64,000 nt of DNA, from the NCBI GenBank assembly GCA_934343805.1, contig CAKRIN010000013.1, positions 7,843-71,842 of the forward strand, written 5' to 3'. The translations under genes and the position numbers were made by a program. The notes below the pieces were generated by a model. The model was not told where the DNA came from, did not search any database, and saw nothing but the letters and a program-made list of their open reading frames with translations. Every line of letters starts with the position of its first letter. Position 1 is the first letter of the stretch. Of this stretch, positions 7,379-16,526 are shown piece by piece. This stretch comes from an uncultured Lachnospira sp. GTDB lineage: Bacteria > Bacillota > Clostridia > Lachnospirales > Lachnospiraceae.

Positions 7379-8371
7379 TTAATTACCACCCTTATAAAGA
7401 TCAATAACAAGTTTAACCTCACCCACACCAAGATTTAACTGTTTTGCAATATCTTTAACTGCCATGCCATTATCATTAAGAAGCAATATTTTCTCATTGT
7501 TAGTCATACCTGGCTCCAGTTGAATTGTCGGGTTTTCTTTATTTTGGGATGCGCCTGATGCTGTTTTCTTTCTTGATGCAGTCTTTCCAGACTGGTTCTT
7601 ACCGGTACTATTCTTCCCAGCACTGCTATTTGTTGTTGAATTCTTTGCAGCCGGACTCTTAGCAGATGTTTTCTTTACAGGTTCTGTTACATCTGCAGCA
7701 TTTTCCTGTTCCTTGTTGATTTTCTCTTCTTTGTTAATATCTTTGCTGTCTTCCAATACTTTATTAGCAAGATTATCAGCCTGTGAATTTCTTCCCACGC
7801 TGCCCTCTTTAGCCCCAGCTTTTTCATTGCTCTTCTTTACCAGGGCAACAAGCCTTTCTTTTGCTATGTCCTTTGTATCTTTATCCGACTTATCTGCCTT
7901 TTCATAAGCTGGTTCACCACCATCATCTGTTCTGTCCGGTTCATTTACTACAGCATCGTCTGCAGCTGTCACAACTTCGGCGTGAATCTTTTCAACCTGT
8001 CTTTTCGTATTATTGACATCCTTTACTGTTGTCTTTATCTCTTTAGCTTTCTCATTAAGCATATCGTAAAGAAAAACAGTTTCATTGTGATTCCTGTTAA
8101 TCTCTCCCAGAACGCTTTCAGCATAATCATTCATTTCAAGAATCTTAGTATTAGAAATCTTATCAAGAGATGCCTCTGTTCTCTCCGTAACACCACCTAT
8201 CTGTTCATCTATAATCTTTTCTATCTGTTGTTTAATTCTGTTTTCCTGTTCTTGTGTCAATTCTGTAGAAATACTATTAGGTTCTTTATCATCTGATCCA
8301 ATATCCATTACAATGCTGACGATTACGCATATGATTCCTGCCACAATAAGAACAATCTCTATAGCTGCCAT
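7379..8371 (-). CDS. SwrB-like / DUF6115-type membrane-anchored coiled-coil protein
   Basis: 330 residues. The N-terminal membrane segment (about 2-23) is followed by a charged coiled-coil region (about 35-140, TQEQENRIKQQIEKII and similar heptads), a long low-complexity Ser/Lys/Asn stretch (about 200-275) and a C-terminal helix-turn-helix-like motif (NNEKILLLNDNGMAVKDIA then KQLNLGVGEVKLVIDL). That motif is typical of the DUF6115/SwrB group. B. subtilis SwrB is encoded just after sigD, promotes flagellar basal-body assembly and has a similar anchor-coil-tail layout; here the gene lies three genes after sigD. The start at 8371 has GGAGGAAG upstream and is preferred to 8383. Confidence 0.6.
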   Translation of the reverse strand: MAAIEIVLIVAGIICVIVSIVMDIGSDDKEPNSISTELTQEQENRIKQQIEKIIDEQIGGVTERTEASLDKISNTKILEMNDYAESVLGEINRNHNETVFLYDMLNEKAKEIKTTVKDVNNTKRQVEKIHAEVVTAADDAVVNEPDRTDDGGEPAYEKADKSDKDTKDIAKERLVALVKKSNEKAGAKEGSVGRNSQADNLANKVLEDSKDINKEEKINKEQENAADVTEPVKKTSAKSPAAKNSTTNSSAGKNSTGKNQSGKTASRKKTASGASQNKENPTIQLEPGMTNNEKILLLNDNGMAVKDIAKQLNLGVGEVKLVIDLYKGGN

Positions 8372-8393
8372 TACTTCCTCCATAAACTCTCTG

Positions 8394-8705
8394 TTATATC
8401 TTTACATCAAAATCAAGTGACCCCTGTCCCTTTATTACAACTTTTCCATCCAGATTAGTCCTGCGTTCTTTTTCTTTATTATTCTCATACTGATTACTGC
8501 TTTTGTCTTTAGCATCATAATGCCCACCATTATTATCAGCATTATCTTTCTTATTAACTTGTGAAGACCTGTTTTCAATATTCTTCTGAATCTGTTGGTT
8601 AATTGTCTGCTGTTCAGTCATCGGATGTGAATCAATGTTATGCTGTTCTTTTGCAACTGTATTCTGTTGCTGTATCATCGCAAAATCTATCGGTTTAATC
8701 ATCAT
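8394..8705 (-). CDS. Small hydrophilic protein of unknown function in the flagellar cluster
   Basis: 103 residues, not recognised. It begins MMIKPIDFAMIQQQNT, is rich in Gln, Asn and Lys with no membrane segment or cysteine, and ends with a short strand-like segment (DGKVVIKGQGSLDFDVKI). The middle looks disordered. It lies between fapA (31 bp upstream) and the SwrB-like gene (22 bp downstream), so it is co-transcribed with the end of the fla/che operon. A basal-body or gene-regulation accessory role is possible from context only. Confidence 0.6.
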   Translation of the reverse strand: MMIKPIDFAMIQQQNTVAKEQHNIDSHPMTEQQTINQQIQKNIENRSSQVNKKDNADNNGGHYDAKDKSSNQYENNKEKERRTNLDGKVVIKGQGSLDFDVKI

Positions 8706-8736
8706 ATTTTATCACCCCGTCTCTGACTTCCATGCA

Positions 8737-10344
8737 TTACAACGCTGTACACTTAATATCTGCGCCCTCTTTTATAAACTGGCAATAATCATACTTTTTC
8801 TTTATAAATAAGCATTGATCTCCAAACACAAGCTTGACGCCCACATATGCTGCGTCATATACCTTAATACATGCATTCTTTTCTTCTCCAAGCTGTGTAC
8901 GGATTTCTTCCAACTCTTTCTTTTCTTTGTTAATCTCTTGTTCAAGCAATATAAGATTTCTCATAGTTCTTGTCTGAAGTTCATGCTTTTCTTTATCAAG
9001 ACCGCCTTCAATTTCCTGTTTTTTTCTTAAAGCAGAAAGAAGCTGGTTGAGCTGTATTTTATTATCTCCAAGCTTTCCAAGACTATTTTTTAATTCATCA
9101 ACTTTTCTCTTGGCTGCAGGGTCTACTCCAACCCCCACAGTTGTATTAGTTCCCATGGAATTACCTATAGACTTTGCTTCTATCTTAAAAATAGATTTAA
9201 CTTCTCCACCTATAATAAGACCATTTCTTCCTGATGCTGTAATTGTTCCTTTTGCTGTGACCTTACTGTGTAATATTGAATCTGCTTCTATATTACCGCC
9301 TGCATACACACTTTCAGCACTCTCTATGAACTTGGATACAATATTCCCCCCTGCTTGGATAACCGCCTTATTCATTCCCTGAACGCCTCTGTTGAATGTA
9401 ATAGAACCACCTGATATTACAGTTGCCCCTTCAACAATTCCATTTACAGAAATATCTCCTGATGCTTTAACTGTAAAACCTGCAAGAATATTACCTGTTA
9501 TATTAACATCTCCGTCATAATCAATATCTCCTGTCGAATTATCAACATCAACTAATTCAAGGACATTAGATACATATACTTTATCATTATCAAGTATAAC
9601 ATGTCCGCTTATCTGTGAAATCAGCTTTAATCCATCTTCAGATATTGTAAGATTTCTTCCATGTCTGAATATAACCTTTTTAACTTTCTTTGGAAGTACT
9701 CTTCGTCCAAGTACATCAACTCCGTCATCTCCCCGGTCCTCTCTGTGAAGCACAGCGACAACATCTCCTGCCGAAACATGATTAATATTCTCCAACGTAT
9801 GAAAATCCACAGTTCCATCATCATTCATCTTAGGACGTGGCTTCAAATCAATATTAAACTTATACTCAACATATCCATCCTGTCCGTCTCTAGGCAGCTT
9901 TCCTGCAGCCACACGATAAGCACTGCCATAATTACGATTTTCAAGAAATTTCTGTATCACATTCTTATCAACGCCTGTCTTAATCCCATTATACTCAAGA
10001 TCCTTTTCAATTTCAGATTCTGTAAGCATGTCCGCCCCAACAAATGGCGGATAAAATACAGCTTCCACACTCATGCAGTCAGCACCAATTCTGTAATCTC
10101 CGAACTCTGCATATGGATGCACCTTCTCATCCGAAACTTTAACCTCTGTAACTGCTGTTCTGCCTTTTTTAACAGCCTCATTAATTCTGACAATATCACA
10201 TGATATTTTCTTGACATCTATGTAATACATTATATCTTCTATATTAACAGTTCCTTCACCTGACTGTGACGGAAAAACTATCAGATACAATCCATCTTCT
10301 CTGGAGTCAAATTGAAAATATCCATTCCTGCACTCGTTAATCAT
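8737..10344 (-). CDS. fapA: FapA-family (DUF342) polymerising beta-helix protein
   Basis: 535 residues. An N-terminal mixed domain (about 1-210) is followed by a parallel beta-helix of the DUF342/FapA type (about 250-400) with repeated coils such as DVNITGNILAGFTVKASGDIS and GGSITFNRGVQG, then a coiled coil (about 410-490, KRKVDELKNSLGKLGDN, ELQTRTMRNLILLEQEINKEK) and a short C-terminal strand region. FapA proteins are named flagellar assembly protein A; in Vibrio one acts with glucose-dependent polar control of flagella, but their Clostridial role is unclear. The gene follows sigD by 46 bp. Confidence 0.85.
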   Translation of the reverse strand: MINECRNGYFQFDSREDGLYLIVFPSQSGEGTVNIEDIMYYIDVKKISCDIVRINEAVKKGRTAVTEVKVSDEKVHPYAEFGDYRIGADCMSVEAVFYPPFVGADMLTESEIEKDLEYNGIKTGVDKNVIQKFLENRNYGSAYRVAAGKLPRDGQDGYVEYKFNIDLKPRPKMNDDGTVDFHTLENINHVSAGDVVAVLHREDRGDDGVDVLGRRVLPKKVKKVIFRHGRNLTISEDGLKLISQISGHVILDNDKVYVSNVLELVDVDNSTGDIDYDGDVNITGNILAGFTVKASGDISVNGIVEGATVISGGSITFNRGVQGMNKAVIQAGGNIVSKFIESAESVYAGGNIEADSILHSKVTAKGTITASGRNGLIIGGEVKSIFKIEAKSIGNSMGTNTTVGVGVDPAAKRKVDELKNSLGKLGDNKIQLNQLLSALRKKQEIEGGLDKEKHELQTRTMRNLILLEQEINKEKKELEEIRTQLGEEKNACIKVYDAAYVGVKLVFGDQCLFIKKKYDYCQFIKEGADIKCTAL

Positions 10345-10390
10345 ACGTCAGTTTCCCTTTCTTATGAATTTCATTACAAATCTCTTGTAT

Positions 10391-11149
10391 TTATAATGAA
10401 AAAACATAATCACCCAATATTTTTTTCATTTTATTCAACGCCTTCGTATGAAGCTGAGATACTCTAGATTCCGATACTTCCAGTGTAAGGCTGATTTCTT
10501 TTAATGTCATCTCTTCATAATAGTATAATACAACAACACTTCTCTCTTTTTCTGTAAGCGAATCTATTGCTTTTACCATCATCTTTTTCAATTCTTCTTT
10601 TTCTACTGCATCTTCAGGCTGGTCAAAATGTGAATTTCCAACAGATTCCATCTTAACTTCACTGCCTGCCTCTGTATATTCATCAAGTGAAATAAGATTA
10701 GATGCTTTCATCTTTCCCTGCCAGTCAGATAATTCATCAACTGAAATCCCCAATTCAGCTGCAAGTTCTTCATCGCTTGCTATATGCCCCGTCTGACTCT
10801 CAATCTTTGCCATGGCAGCTTCAATTTTCTTTTGCTTCTGCCTGAGAGATCTTGGTATCCAGTCCATTTTTCTTATCTGATCCAGAATGGCACCTCTAAT
10901 TCTCAGACTTGCATATGTCTCGAACTTAACATTCTTACCATAATCAAACTTATCAATAGCATCTATAAGTCCAAATATTCCGTATCCTACCAAATCATCG
11001 TATTCAACATTATATCCAAGATACATATTCAACCGTCCAGCAACCAGCTTAACAAGCTGCGCATATTCAACAATCAGCTCATCACGATATTCATTGCTCC
11101 GAGTAGATATGTAATTCTTCCACAGTTTATCTCTGCCCGCCTCATCCAT
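10391..11149 (-). CDS. sigD: RNA polymerase sigma factor for flagellar genes (sigma-D / FliA / WhiG family)
   Basis: Directs transcription of late flagellar and chemotaxis genes such as flagellin. 252 residues with sigma region 2 (about 20-90, YDDLVGYGIFGLIDAIDKFD), region 3 (about 95-170, including RSLRQKQKKIEAAM) and a region 4 helix-turn-helix near the C-terminus (MTLKEISLTLEVSESRVSQL). The start at 11149 (MDEAGRDKLW) has GGGGG eight bases upstream; a TTG at 11164 would add five residues but has no well-spaced site. No flgM anti-sigma gene is adjacent; it should lie with the late genes elsewhere. Confidence 0.93.
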   Translation of the reverse strand: MDEAGRDKLWKNYISTRSNEYRDELIVEYAQLVKLVAGRLNMYLGYNVEYDDLVGYGIFGLIDAIDKFDYGKNVKFETYASLRIRGAILDQIRKMDWIPRSLRQKQKKIEAAMAKIESQTGHIASDEELAAELGISVDELSDWQGKMKASNLISLDEYTEAGSEVKMESVGNSHFDQPEDAVEKEELKKMMVKAIDSLTEKERSVVVLYYYEEMTLKEISLTLEVSESRVSQLHTKALNKMKKILGDYVFSL

Positions 11150-11228
11150 GGTCTGTGCCCCCAAAATAATAAAATATACTCCAATAATACCATAAAGCTA
11201 TAACTTATGCCATAGTAATCATTCTAAA

Positions 11229-11513
11229 TTAATTATCCTGATTGGTTTTTCCATCATTATCTGCATTATTTTCATCCAGTATATCGTTATCTCCCACATC
11301 ATGGGATTTATCATCTTCTTTATCGTTCTTTTTCTGTACAACCTTATTGAGCGCAAATCTTATTAATACACCACTTACATAAAAAGCAAGCATTATACTA
11401 ACTAAAACCCACATAAAATTAACCAGTGAGTATCTATGTATTATCATAATCACACTGGTTATAAATCCAGCCAGCAATGTAATTATTGCTGGCACATTTC
11501 TAAACTTATTCAT
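11229..11513 (-). CDS. Small two-helix membrane protein between cheD and sigD
   Basis: 94 residues, not assigned to a named family. Two hydrophobic helices (about 6-26 and 32-55) are separated by a short loop and followed by a basic segment and an acidic Asp/Asn-rich C-terminal tail (about 60-94). The start at 11513 (MNKFRNVPAIITLL) has AGGAGG upstream; a frame to 11540 is less likely. It follows cheD by 32 bp and precedes sigD by 79 bp, so it is part of the chemotaxis/sigma segment. Its function is unknown. Confidence 0.7.
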   Translation of the reverse strand: MNKFRNVPAIITLLAGFITSVIMIIHRYSLVNFMWVLVSIMLAFYVSGVLIRFALNKVVQKKNDKEDDKSHDVGDNDILDENNADNDGKTNQDN

Positions 11514-11545
11514 ACAGCCTCCTATCGTTGGACAAACCATATTAT

Positions 11546-12037
11546 CTATATGACCTTCTGTGGTTTGCCTACTGCTTTAATAACATAATCTCCTGTTTCA
11601 GAATAAAATTCAACTGTTCTTCCGTAATTCTGTCCACAGTCCTCCGACAAAAGTCTTATATGTAAATTCTTCAATTTTTCTTTGACAGCTATGGAGTTAC
11701 GTTCTCCAACCCGCAGAGAATCATTATTGCTTTTATTAGCAAACATCTGTGCTCCTCCAGCTATCTTGGCAACGAGCCTGTTTTCACTTGCTCCAAGCAG
11801 GCGCATCTGATGTATAAGTTCATCAATTCCCGTATCTGCAAACTTTGCAATGTTACTGTTATTTCTGAACTGAGTACTGTCTGGAAGCATACAATGAAGT
11901 AGTCCACTCACTTTAGTTACCGGATCATATAACGCAACTCCGACGCATGAACCCAGCCCAAGGGTGGTAAGAGCATCTGGGCATTTGCATACTTTTAAAT
12001 CAGCCATTCCAACCTTTATCATATTTCCCATATCCAT
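11546..12037 (-). CDS. cheD: Chemoreceptor glutamine deamidase CheD
   Basis: Deamidates specific glutamines of methyl-accepting chemoreceptors and binds CheC, forming the CheC-CheD-CheY adaptation branch of Firmicutes. 163 residues, normal length. The catalytic Cys31 lies in LGLGSCVGVALYD and His48 in GLLHCMLPDS, as expected for the cysteine-hydrolase-like active site. It follows cheC by 26 bp. The ribosome binding site is weak (AAGAG), so ATGs a few codons downstream remain possible starts. Confidence 0.95.
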   Translation of the reverse strand: MDMGNMIKVGMADLKVCKCPDALTTLGLGSCVGVALYDPVTKVSGLLHCMLPDSTQFRNNSNIAKFADTGIDELIHQMRLLGASENRLVAKIAGGAQMFANKSNNDSLRVGERNSIAVKEKLKNLHIRLLSEDCGQNYGRTVEFYSETGDYVIKAVGKPQKVI

Positions 12038-12063
12038 ATAAACTCTTTCAATAAAACCAATTA

Positions 12064-12690
12064 TTATACACCCAGTGAATCTAACAAAACATCATATGAC
12101 TCCAACTCAGGAATCATAAGGAAATAACCATTAACAAAATCCATTTCTCCAAACTGCGACTGAATAAGTAATAACTTATCTCCATACTTTCCAAATTCTG
12201 AAGCAGGGACACTTAATAATGCTCCTATCATATCTATCGTCATCTCTGGAACAGTAGATATCATCTTAAGATTAGTGAGCTTGGAAATAGCTGTAAGATA
12301 CGAACCAGAAACAATGTTTCCTATTTCATTAAGGGCTGACATTTCCATTTCTGAAAACTCTGACCCTGCTTCAACACCATTTTCCATATCCTGCATCATT
12401 AACGTATTAACCAGATGATGTGCTGATTTGGTATCAAACAGGAACATCATCATTCCATGTACATCACCTTCAAACCCAAGAAGTATGCCCACTACCGTCT
12501 GGTCTTCATCGCCCATTATCTCCGATATCTGGTTAAATGGTATAAGTGCTACCTTTGGAACTGACATATCCATTTTCTGGTTAAGCATCTGAGACAATGC
12601 TGTTGTCGCATTACCTGCTCCTATATTTCCTATTTCTCTTAATACATCATACTGAATATCATTAAGTTCATTCAAATCTATTCTAGACAT
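12064..12690 (-). CDS. cheC: CheY-P phosphatase CheC
   Basis: Dephosphorylates CheY-P in receptor adaptation; activity is stimulated by CheD. 208 residues with two pseudo-symmetrical phosphatase segments carrying the E...N signatures, at DVLREIGNIGAGNATTAL (about 13-30) and ALNEIGNIVSGSYLTAI (about 110-126). The start at 12690 (MSRIDLNELND) has a GGGGAGAAGG site upstream; the frame to 12726 overlaps cheW and is rejected. It sits between cheW and cheD, the standard order. Confidence 0.94.
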   Translation of the reverse strand: MSRIDLNELNDIQYDVLREIGNIGAGNATTALSQMLNQKMDMSVPKVALIPFNQISEIMGDEDQTVVGILLGFEGDVHGMMMFLFDTKSAHHLVNTLMMQDMENGVEAGSEFSEMEMSALNEIGNIVSGSYLTAISKLTNLKMISTVPEMTIDMIGALLSVPASEFGKYGDKLLLIQSQFGEMDFVNGYFLMIPELESYDVLLDSLGV

Positions 12691-12706
12691 ACCTTCTCCC
12701 CTTATG

Positions 12707-13180
12707 CTAATCATTTTCCACAACAAGACTCACGATATCAAGAAGTGATATAAGTTCTCCATCTTTCTTTCCTATTGCACTAATATAGTTAGCTGCCGCA
12801 TCATCGTTTGAAGATCTGCTTACACGCTCGATATCATCGTTCTCAAGAGTAACAACTTCCTTAACCTGATCTACAATAACACCAATTGATGCACCTTCAA
12901 CTTTAACAATTATAAATCTTGTCTTATCAGTAAGTTCATCTGGTTCAAGTCCCAGCTTAAGTCTCATGCTCATAATAGGGCATATCTCACCTCTTAAGTT
13001 AATTACCCCCTTATAATACGGCTGAGTTTTAGGAACTCTTGTAATATTCTGGCTTCTTACAATATTATCAATATACTTGATATCAATGCCGTACTGTTCG
13101 TTTCCTATCTTAACAACAATATACTGTACAGAAGTTGTTGATTCTGCGTTCTTATCTTCTATTGCATTAATATTCTCCAT
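12707..13180 (-). CDS. cheW: Chemotaxis coupling protein CheW
   Basis: Links chemoreceptors to the kinase CheA at receptor arrays. 157 residues with a single CheW/SH3-like domain spanning nearly the whole length; characteristic blocks are YIVVKIGNEQYGIDIKYI, VINLRGEICPIMSMRLKLGL and IIVKVEGASIGVIVDQVKEV. An N-terminal extension of about 17 residues precedes the domain. The start at 13180 has GGGGAGG upstream. It lies 14 bp after cheA. Confidence 0.95.
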   Translation of the reverse strand: MENINAIEDKNAESTTSVQYIVVKIGNEQYGIDIKYIDNIVRSQNITRVPKTQPYYKGVINLRGEICPIMSMRLKLGLEPDELTDKTRFIIVKVEGASIGVIVDQVKEVVTLENDDIERVSRSSNDDAAANYISAIGKKDGELISLLDIVSLVVEND

Positions 13181-13194
13181 TATCTTATCCTCCC

Positions 13195-15309
13195 CTATAC
13201 AAGTGTATTAGCATCAATAATAAGAGCTACTGAACCATCGCCAAGAATTGTTGCTCCACTTATCATTCTGTTAATATTAATGTACTTACCGAGTGACTTA
13301 ATAACAATCTCCATCTGTCCGATAAGATTATCAACAACAAGACCAGCAAGCTTATCGCCTTTTCTTACAATAACTATCACGATGTTATCTGACTCTTCTG
13401 GTTTTCCTGGAATATCAAGAAGCTCCCTGAGTCTTATAAGTGGAATTACATTACCTCTTAAGTTAATAACTTCCTTAGCATGAACATATTTAATCTCACT
13501 GACAGGCACATCTTCAATAGTTTCAATTGATCCAAGAGCTATAGCATACTTCTCTTCACCAACCTTAACCATAAGTGCCTGAATAATTGCAAGTGTAAGC
13601 GGAAGTCTTATACTAAATGTACTTCCTTCTCCATATGTAGTTTTAACCTCAACGTCTCCGCCAAGTGCCTCAATCTTAGACTTAACAACATCAAGACCTA
13701 CGCCTCTTCCTGACACATCTGTAACTTTATCCGATGTTGAAAAGCTTGGTTTAAACAGAAGATCAATAGCTTCTTTCTCTGTAAGTGCATCAGCCTGTTC
13801 CTGAGTAAGACTACCCTTCTCAACTGCCTTCTGCTTAACCTTTTCTACATCAATACCATTACCATCATCTCTTACCTCAATAACAACATTGTTACCTTCC
13901 TGATAAGCATCAAGCCAGATAGAACCTACTTCCGGCTTACCTCTTTCAGCTCTTACTTCTGCACTTTCAAGGCCATGGTCAGCAGAATTTCTAAGAAGAT
14001 GCATAATAGGATCTCCTATTTCATCAATAACAGTTCTGTCAAGCTCTGTTTCCTCACCTGACATATAAAGTTCCATCTTCTTGCCAAGCTTCTTATTAAG
14101 ATCTCTTATCATTCTAGGATACTTGGCAAATACACTCTCAATTGGCATCATTCTGACCTTCATGACTGATTCATGAAGATTAGTTGTAACCCTTTCAAGA
14201 TATTCAATCTGTTCACCAAACTTCTGATTAACAGATGTTGTTCCATCCTCAGAAACACTTGCAGATACAAGTCCATTCTTTGCAATAATAAGTTCACTTA
14301 CAAGATTCATAAGAACATCCAGCTTTTCAATATCAACACGTACTGTATGGCTGACTGTCTTAGTAGACTTATTATTAGCAGCTGGTGCCTGTTTCTTGGC
14401 AGCTGGCACTGGCTTATTCTCAGTTTCAGAGTTCTTCTCTTCCTGTCTTGACTCTTCTTTCTGTTCTTCTTTTTCTTCCTCTTCTTCTGCAAAAGGAACT
14501 GTAATAGCCTCACCTGAAGCATCCTTTATCTCTGAAACATTCTTAATAATTCCCACAATTGAATCATAGCTTTCCTCTGTCACAACTACAATACTGAAAT
14601 CAAGTTCAAACTTCTCATCTTCAATATCCTGTGCTGAAGGCTCTGACTTAATAATATCGCAGTGTCCTTCAAGATTCTTAAACACAAGAAAAGCTCTTGC
14701 TGCCTTAAGAATACAATTCTCATCAACACTGACCTTAATTACAAATACATTCAGTTTCTTTTCAAGAGCTTCATTGACAGCATTTTTTTCAAAATCAGCA
14801 AATATAAGATTATTATATTTATCATAGCCACCTGCTGCAGCTTTAGCATTATCACTTGATTCATCCTGTTCCTGCTTTGGTGTCTCATCCTTCTTTGGTT
14901 CAGCAGGAAGTGCTCCCTTATCTTCGCTGTTAACAATAAACGAATTAAGAGCCTTAATTATAGGTTCATTATCATCAGTTCCCTCATCAGATGTCTCCTG
15001 AATATTATTAACATACTGTTCAAGTGCATCAAGGCACTGGAATAATACATCTACCATTCTTGAATCGACTTTAATATTACCATTACGGACCTCAGAAAAT
15101 ACATTTTCCATATCATGGGTAAGATTCTGCATTCTCTTATATCCCATTGTACCAGCCATACCTTTAAGGGAATGTGCCGCCCTGAAAATCTCATTAATAG
15201 TATCACTGTTATCAGGTTCCTTTTCAAGAATCATAATACCATCGCTAAGATTCTGTAAATGTTCATTTGATTCATCAATAAATATCTCTAAATACTGGCT
15301 TACATCCAT
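13195..15309 (-). CDS. cheA: Chemotaxis histidine kinase CheA
   Basis: Autophosphorylates in response to receptors and passes phosphate to CheY and CheB. 704 residues. P1 Hpt domain (about 1-110) has phospho-accepting His46 in AAHSLKGMAG; a variable P2 (about 180-270) and an acidic linker follow; P3 dimerisation region starts near 325; the P4 ATPase has the N-box HLLRNSADHGLE and the G-boxes RDDGNGID and GRGVGLDVV; a C-terminal P5 CheW-like domain (about 565-704) binds CheW. The start at 15309 (MDVSQYLEIF) has GGGGG upstream and lies just after the cheB stop. Confidence 0.96.
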   Translation of the reverse strand: MDVSQYLEIFIDESNEHLQNLSDGIMILEKEPDNSDTINEIFRAAHSLKGMAGTMGYKRMQNLTHDMENVFSEVRNGNIKVDSRMVDVLFQCLDALEQYVNNIQETSDEGTDDNEPIIKALNSFIVNSEDKGALPAEPKKDETPKQEQDESSDNAKAAAGGYDKYNNLIFADFEKNAVNEALEKKLNVFVIKVSVDENCILKAARAFLVFKNLEGHCDIIKSEPSAQDIEDEKFELDFSIVVVTEESYDSIVGIIKNVSEIKDASGEAITVPFAEEEEEKEEQKEESRQEEKNSETENKPVPAAKKQAPAANNKSTKTVSHTVRVDIEKLDVLMNLVSELIIAKNGLVSASVSEDGTTSVNQKFGEQIEYLERVTTNLHESVMKVRMMPIESVFAKYPRMIRDLNKKLGKKMELYMSGEETELDRTVIDEIGDPIMHLLRNSADHGLESAEVRAERGKPEVGSIWLDAYQEGNNVVIEVRDDGNGIDVEKVKQKAVEKGSLTQEQADALTEKEAIDLLFKPSFSTSDKVTDVSGRGVGLDVVKSKIEALGGDVEVKTTYGEGSTFSIRLPLTLAIIQALMVKVGEEKYAIALGSIETIEDVPVSEIKYVHAKEVINLRGNVIPLIRLRELLDIPGKPEESDNIVIVIVRKGDKLAGLVVDNLIGQMEIVIKSLGKYININRMISGATILGDGSVALIIDANTLV

Positions 15310-15310
15310 T

Positions 15311-16525
15311 CTAAGATACCCCCACATTCTTTGTTATAGTTTCTGCAATTTTATTAAGAGGAACTACTTCATCCACCAGACCGGTCTGTGCTATCGCCTT
15401 AGGCATTCCATATACAACGCAGCTGTCTTCGTCCTGTGCAATAACATGAATTTTCTTCTTTCCGTCTGAAAGTGCTTTAATTCCTTCTGTACCGTCAGCT
15501 CCCATGCCTGTAAGTACAACACAAGTAATCTCATCATAATTACAATTAACAAGTGACTTGTACATAACATTGGCACATGGTCTCAACCCTTCAACGGCTG
15601 GTTCATCACTGAGCTTTATGCTATATCCTGAACCATTCCTTACAACCCTTATATGCTTTCCTCCAGGTGCAATATACACCCATCCTTTTTCAATTGAATC
15701 ACCATCTGCGCCTTCCTTCACATTAATATCACTTATCTCGTTAAGTCTGGCAGCAAGAGATGCTGTGAATCCAGCTGGCATATGCTGTACAAGTACAACT
15801 CCTGCATCAAGATTCTTAGGAAGCATAGGTATTACCTGTTGTAATGACTTCGGGCCACCAGTTGAGCACGCTAATGCAACAACTTTCTTACTTCCACTCT
15901 TAATATTGGTATAATGTGATGGATTAACCTTAGGTGGAATCTTATCATTAAGCTCATTTCTTCTCCTCAATGCAGATATTGCAGCATTGGATGCTTTCTT
16001 ATCTGAAAATGCCGAAGAAAAAGCTGATGTCTTGTCCCTTAACGAAGCTGTGCCTGATAGTCTTGTGCTGACAGAGCCAGATGATCTTGTTATCGATCTT
16101 GTTCTTTCTATAGAAGCCTTGGAATTAGTGGCTACATTCAGCATATTGTGAATTCTCTGCTTAAAATTATCGCTCTTGGTTTCAAGATAATTCTCTGGCT
16201 TGGTAACAAAATCAAATGCACCATACTCAAGTGCCTGTATAGTTTCCTTAGCGCCCTCTTTAGCCACGGTGCTGACTACAATAACTGTCTGTTCAATATG
16301 ATTCTTCTGAAGATTCCTGAGTAACTCAATCCCATTCATCTTAGGCATATTGATATCGAGAATAATAGCACTGTATAGATTAGGATTAGACACTATCATA
16401 TCAAATCCTTCAACACCATCTTTTGCAATAGCAGCTACTTCGTACTCATTACTTTCATTAATTATATCAGATATAACTCTTCTCATGAGTGCAGAGTCAT
16501 CTATAACCAGTATTTTTTTTGCCAC
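15311..16525 (-). CDS. cheB: Chemotaxis methylesterase / glutamine deamidase CheB
   Basis: Removes methyl groups from receptors when phosphorylated by CheA. 404 residues: receiver domain (1-120) with acidic Asp9/Asp10 and phospho-acceptor Asp57, a Ser/Arg-rich linker (about 130-205, longer than in E. coli) and the CheB esterase domain with catalytic triad Ser221 (ACSTGGP), His248 (VQHMP) and Asp344 (GMGADGTEG). It starts 1 bp after the PilZ gene ends and overlaps the upstream part of cheA's signal. No cheR gene is found in this window, so the methyltransferase must be encoded elsewhere. Confidence 0.96.
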   Translation of the reverse strand: MAKKILVIDDSALMRRVISDIINESNEYEVAAIAKDGVEGFDMIVSNPNLYSAIILDINMPKMNGIELLRNLQKNHIEQTVIVVSTVAKEGAKETIQALEYGAFDFVTKPENYLETKSDNFKQRIHNMLNVATNSKASIERTRSITRSSGSVSTRLSGTASLRDKTSAFSSAFSDKKASNAAISALRRRNELNDKIPPKVNPSHYTNIKSGSKKVVALACSTGGPKSLQQVIPMLPKNLDAGVVLVQHMPAGFTASLAARLNEISDINVKEGADGDSIEKGWVYIAPGGKHIRVVRNGSGYSIKLSDEPAVEGLRPCANVMYKSLVNCNYDEITCVVLTGMGADGTEGIKALSDGKKKIHVIAQDEDSCVVYGMPKAIAQTGLVDEVVPLNKIAETITKNVGVS

Positions 16526-16526
16526 T

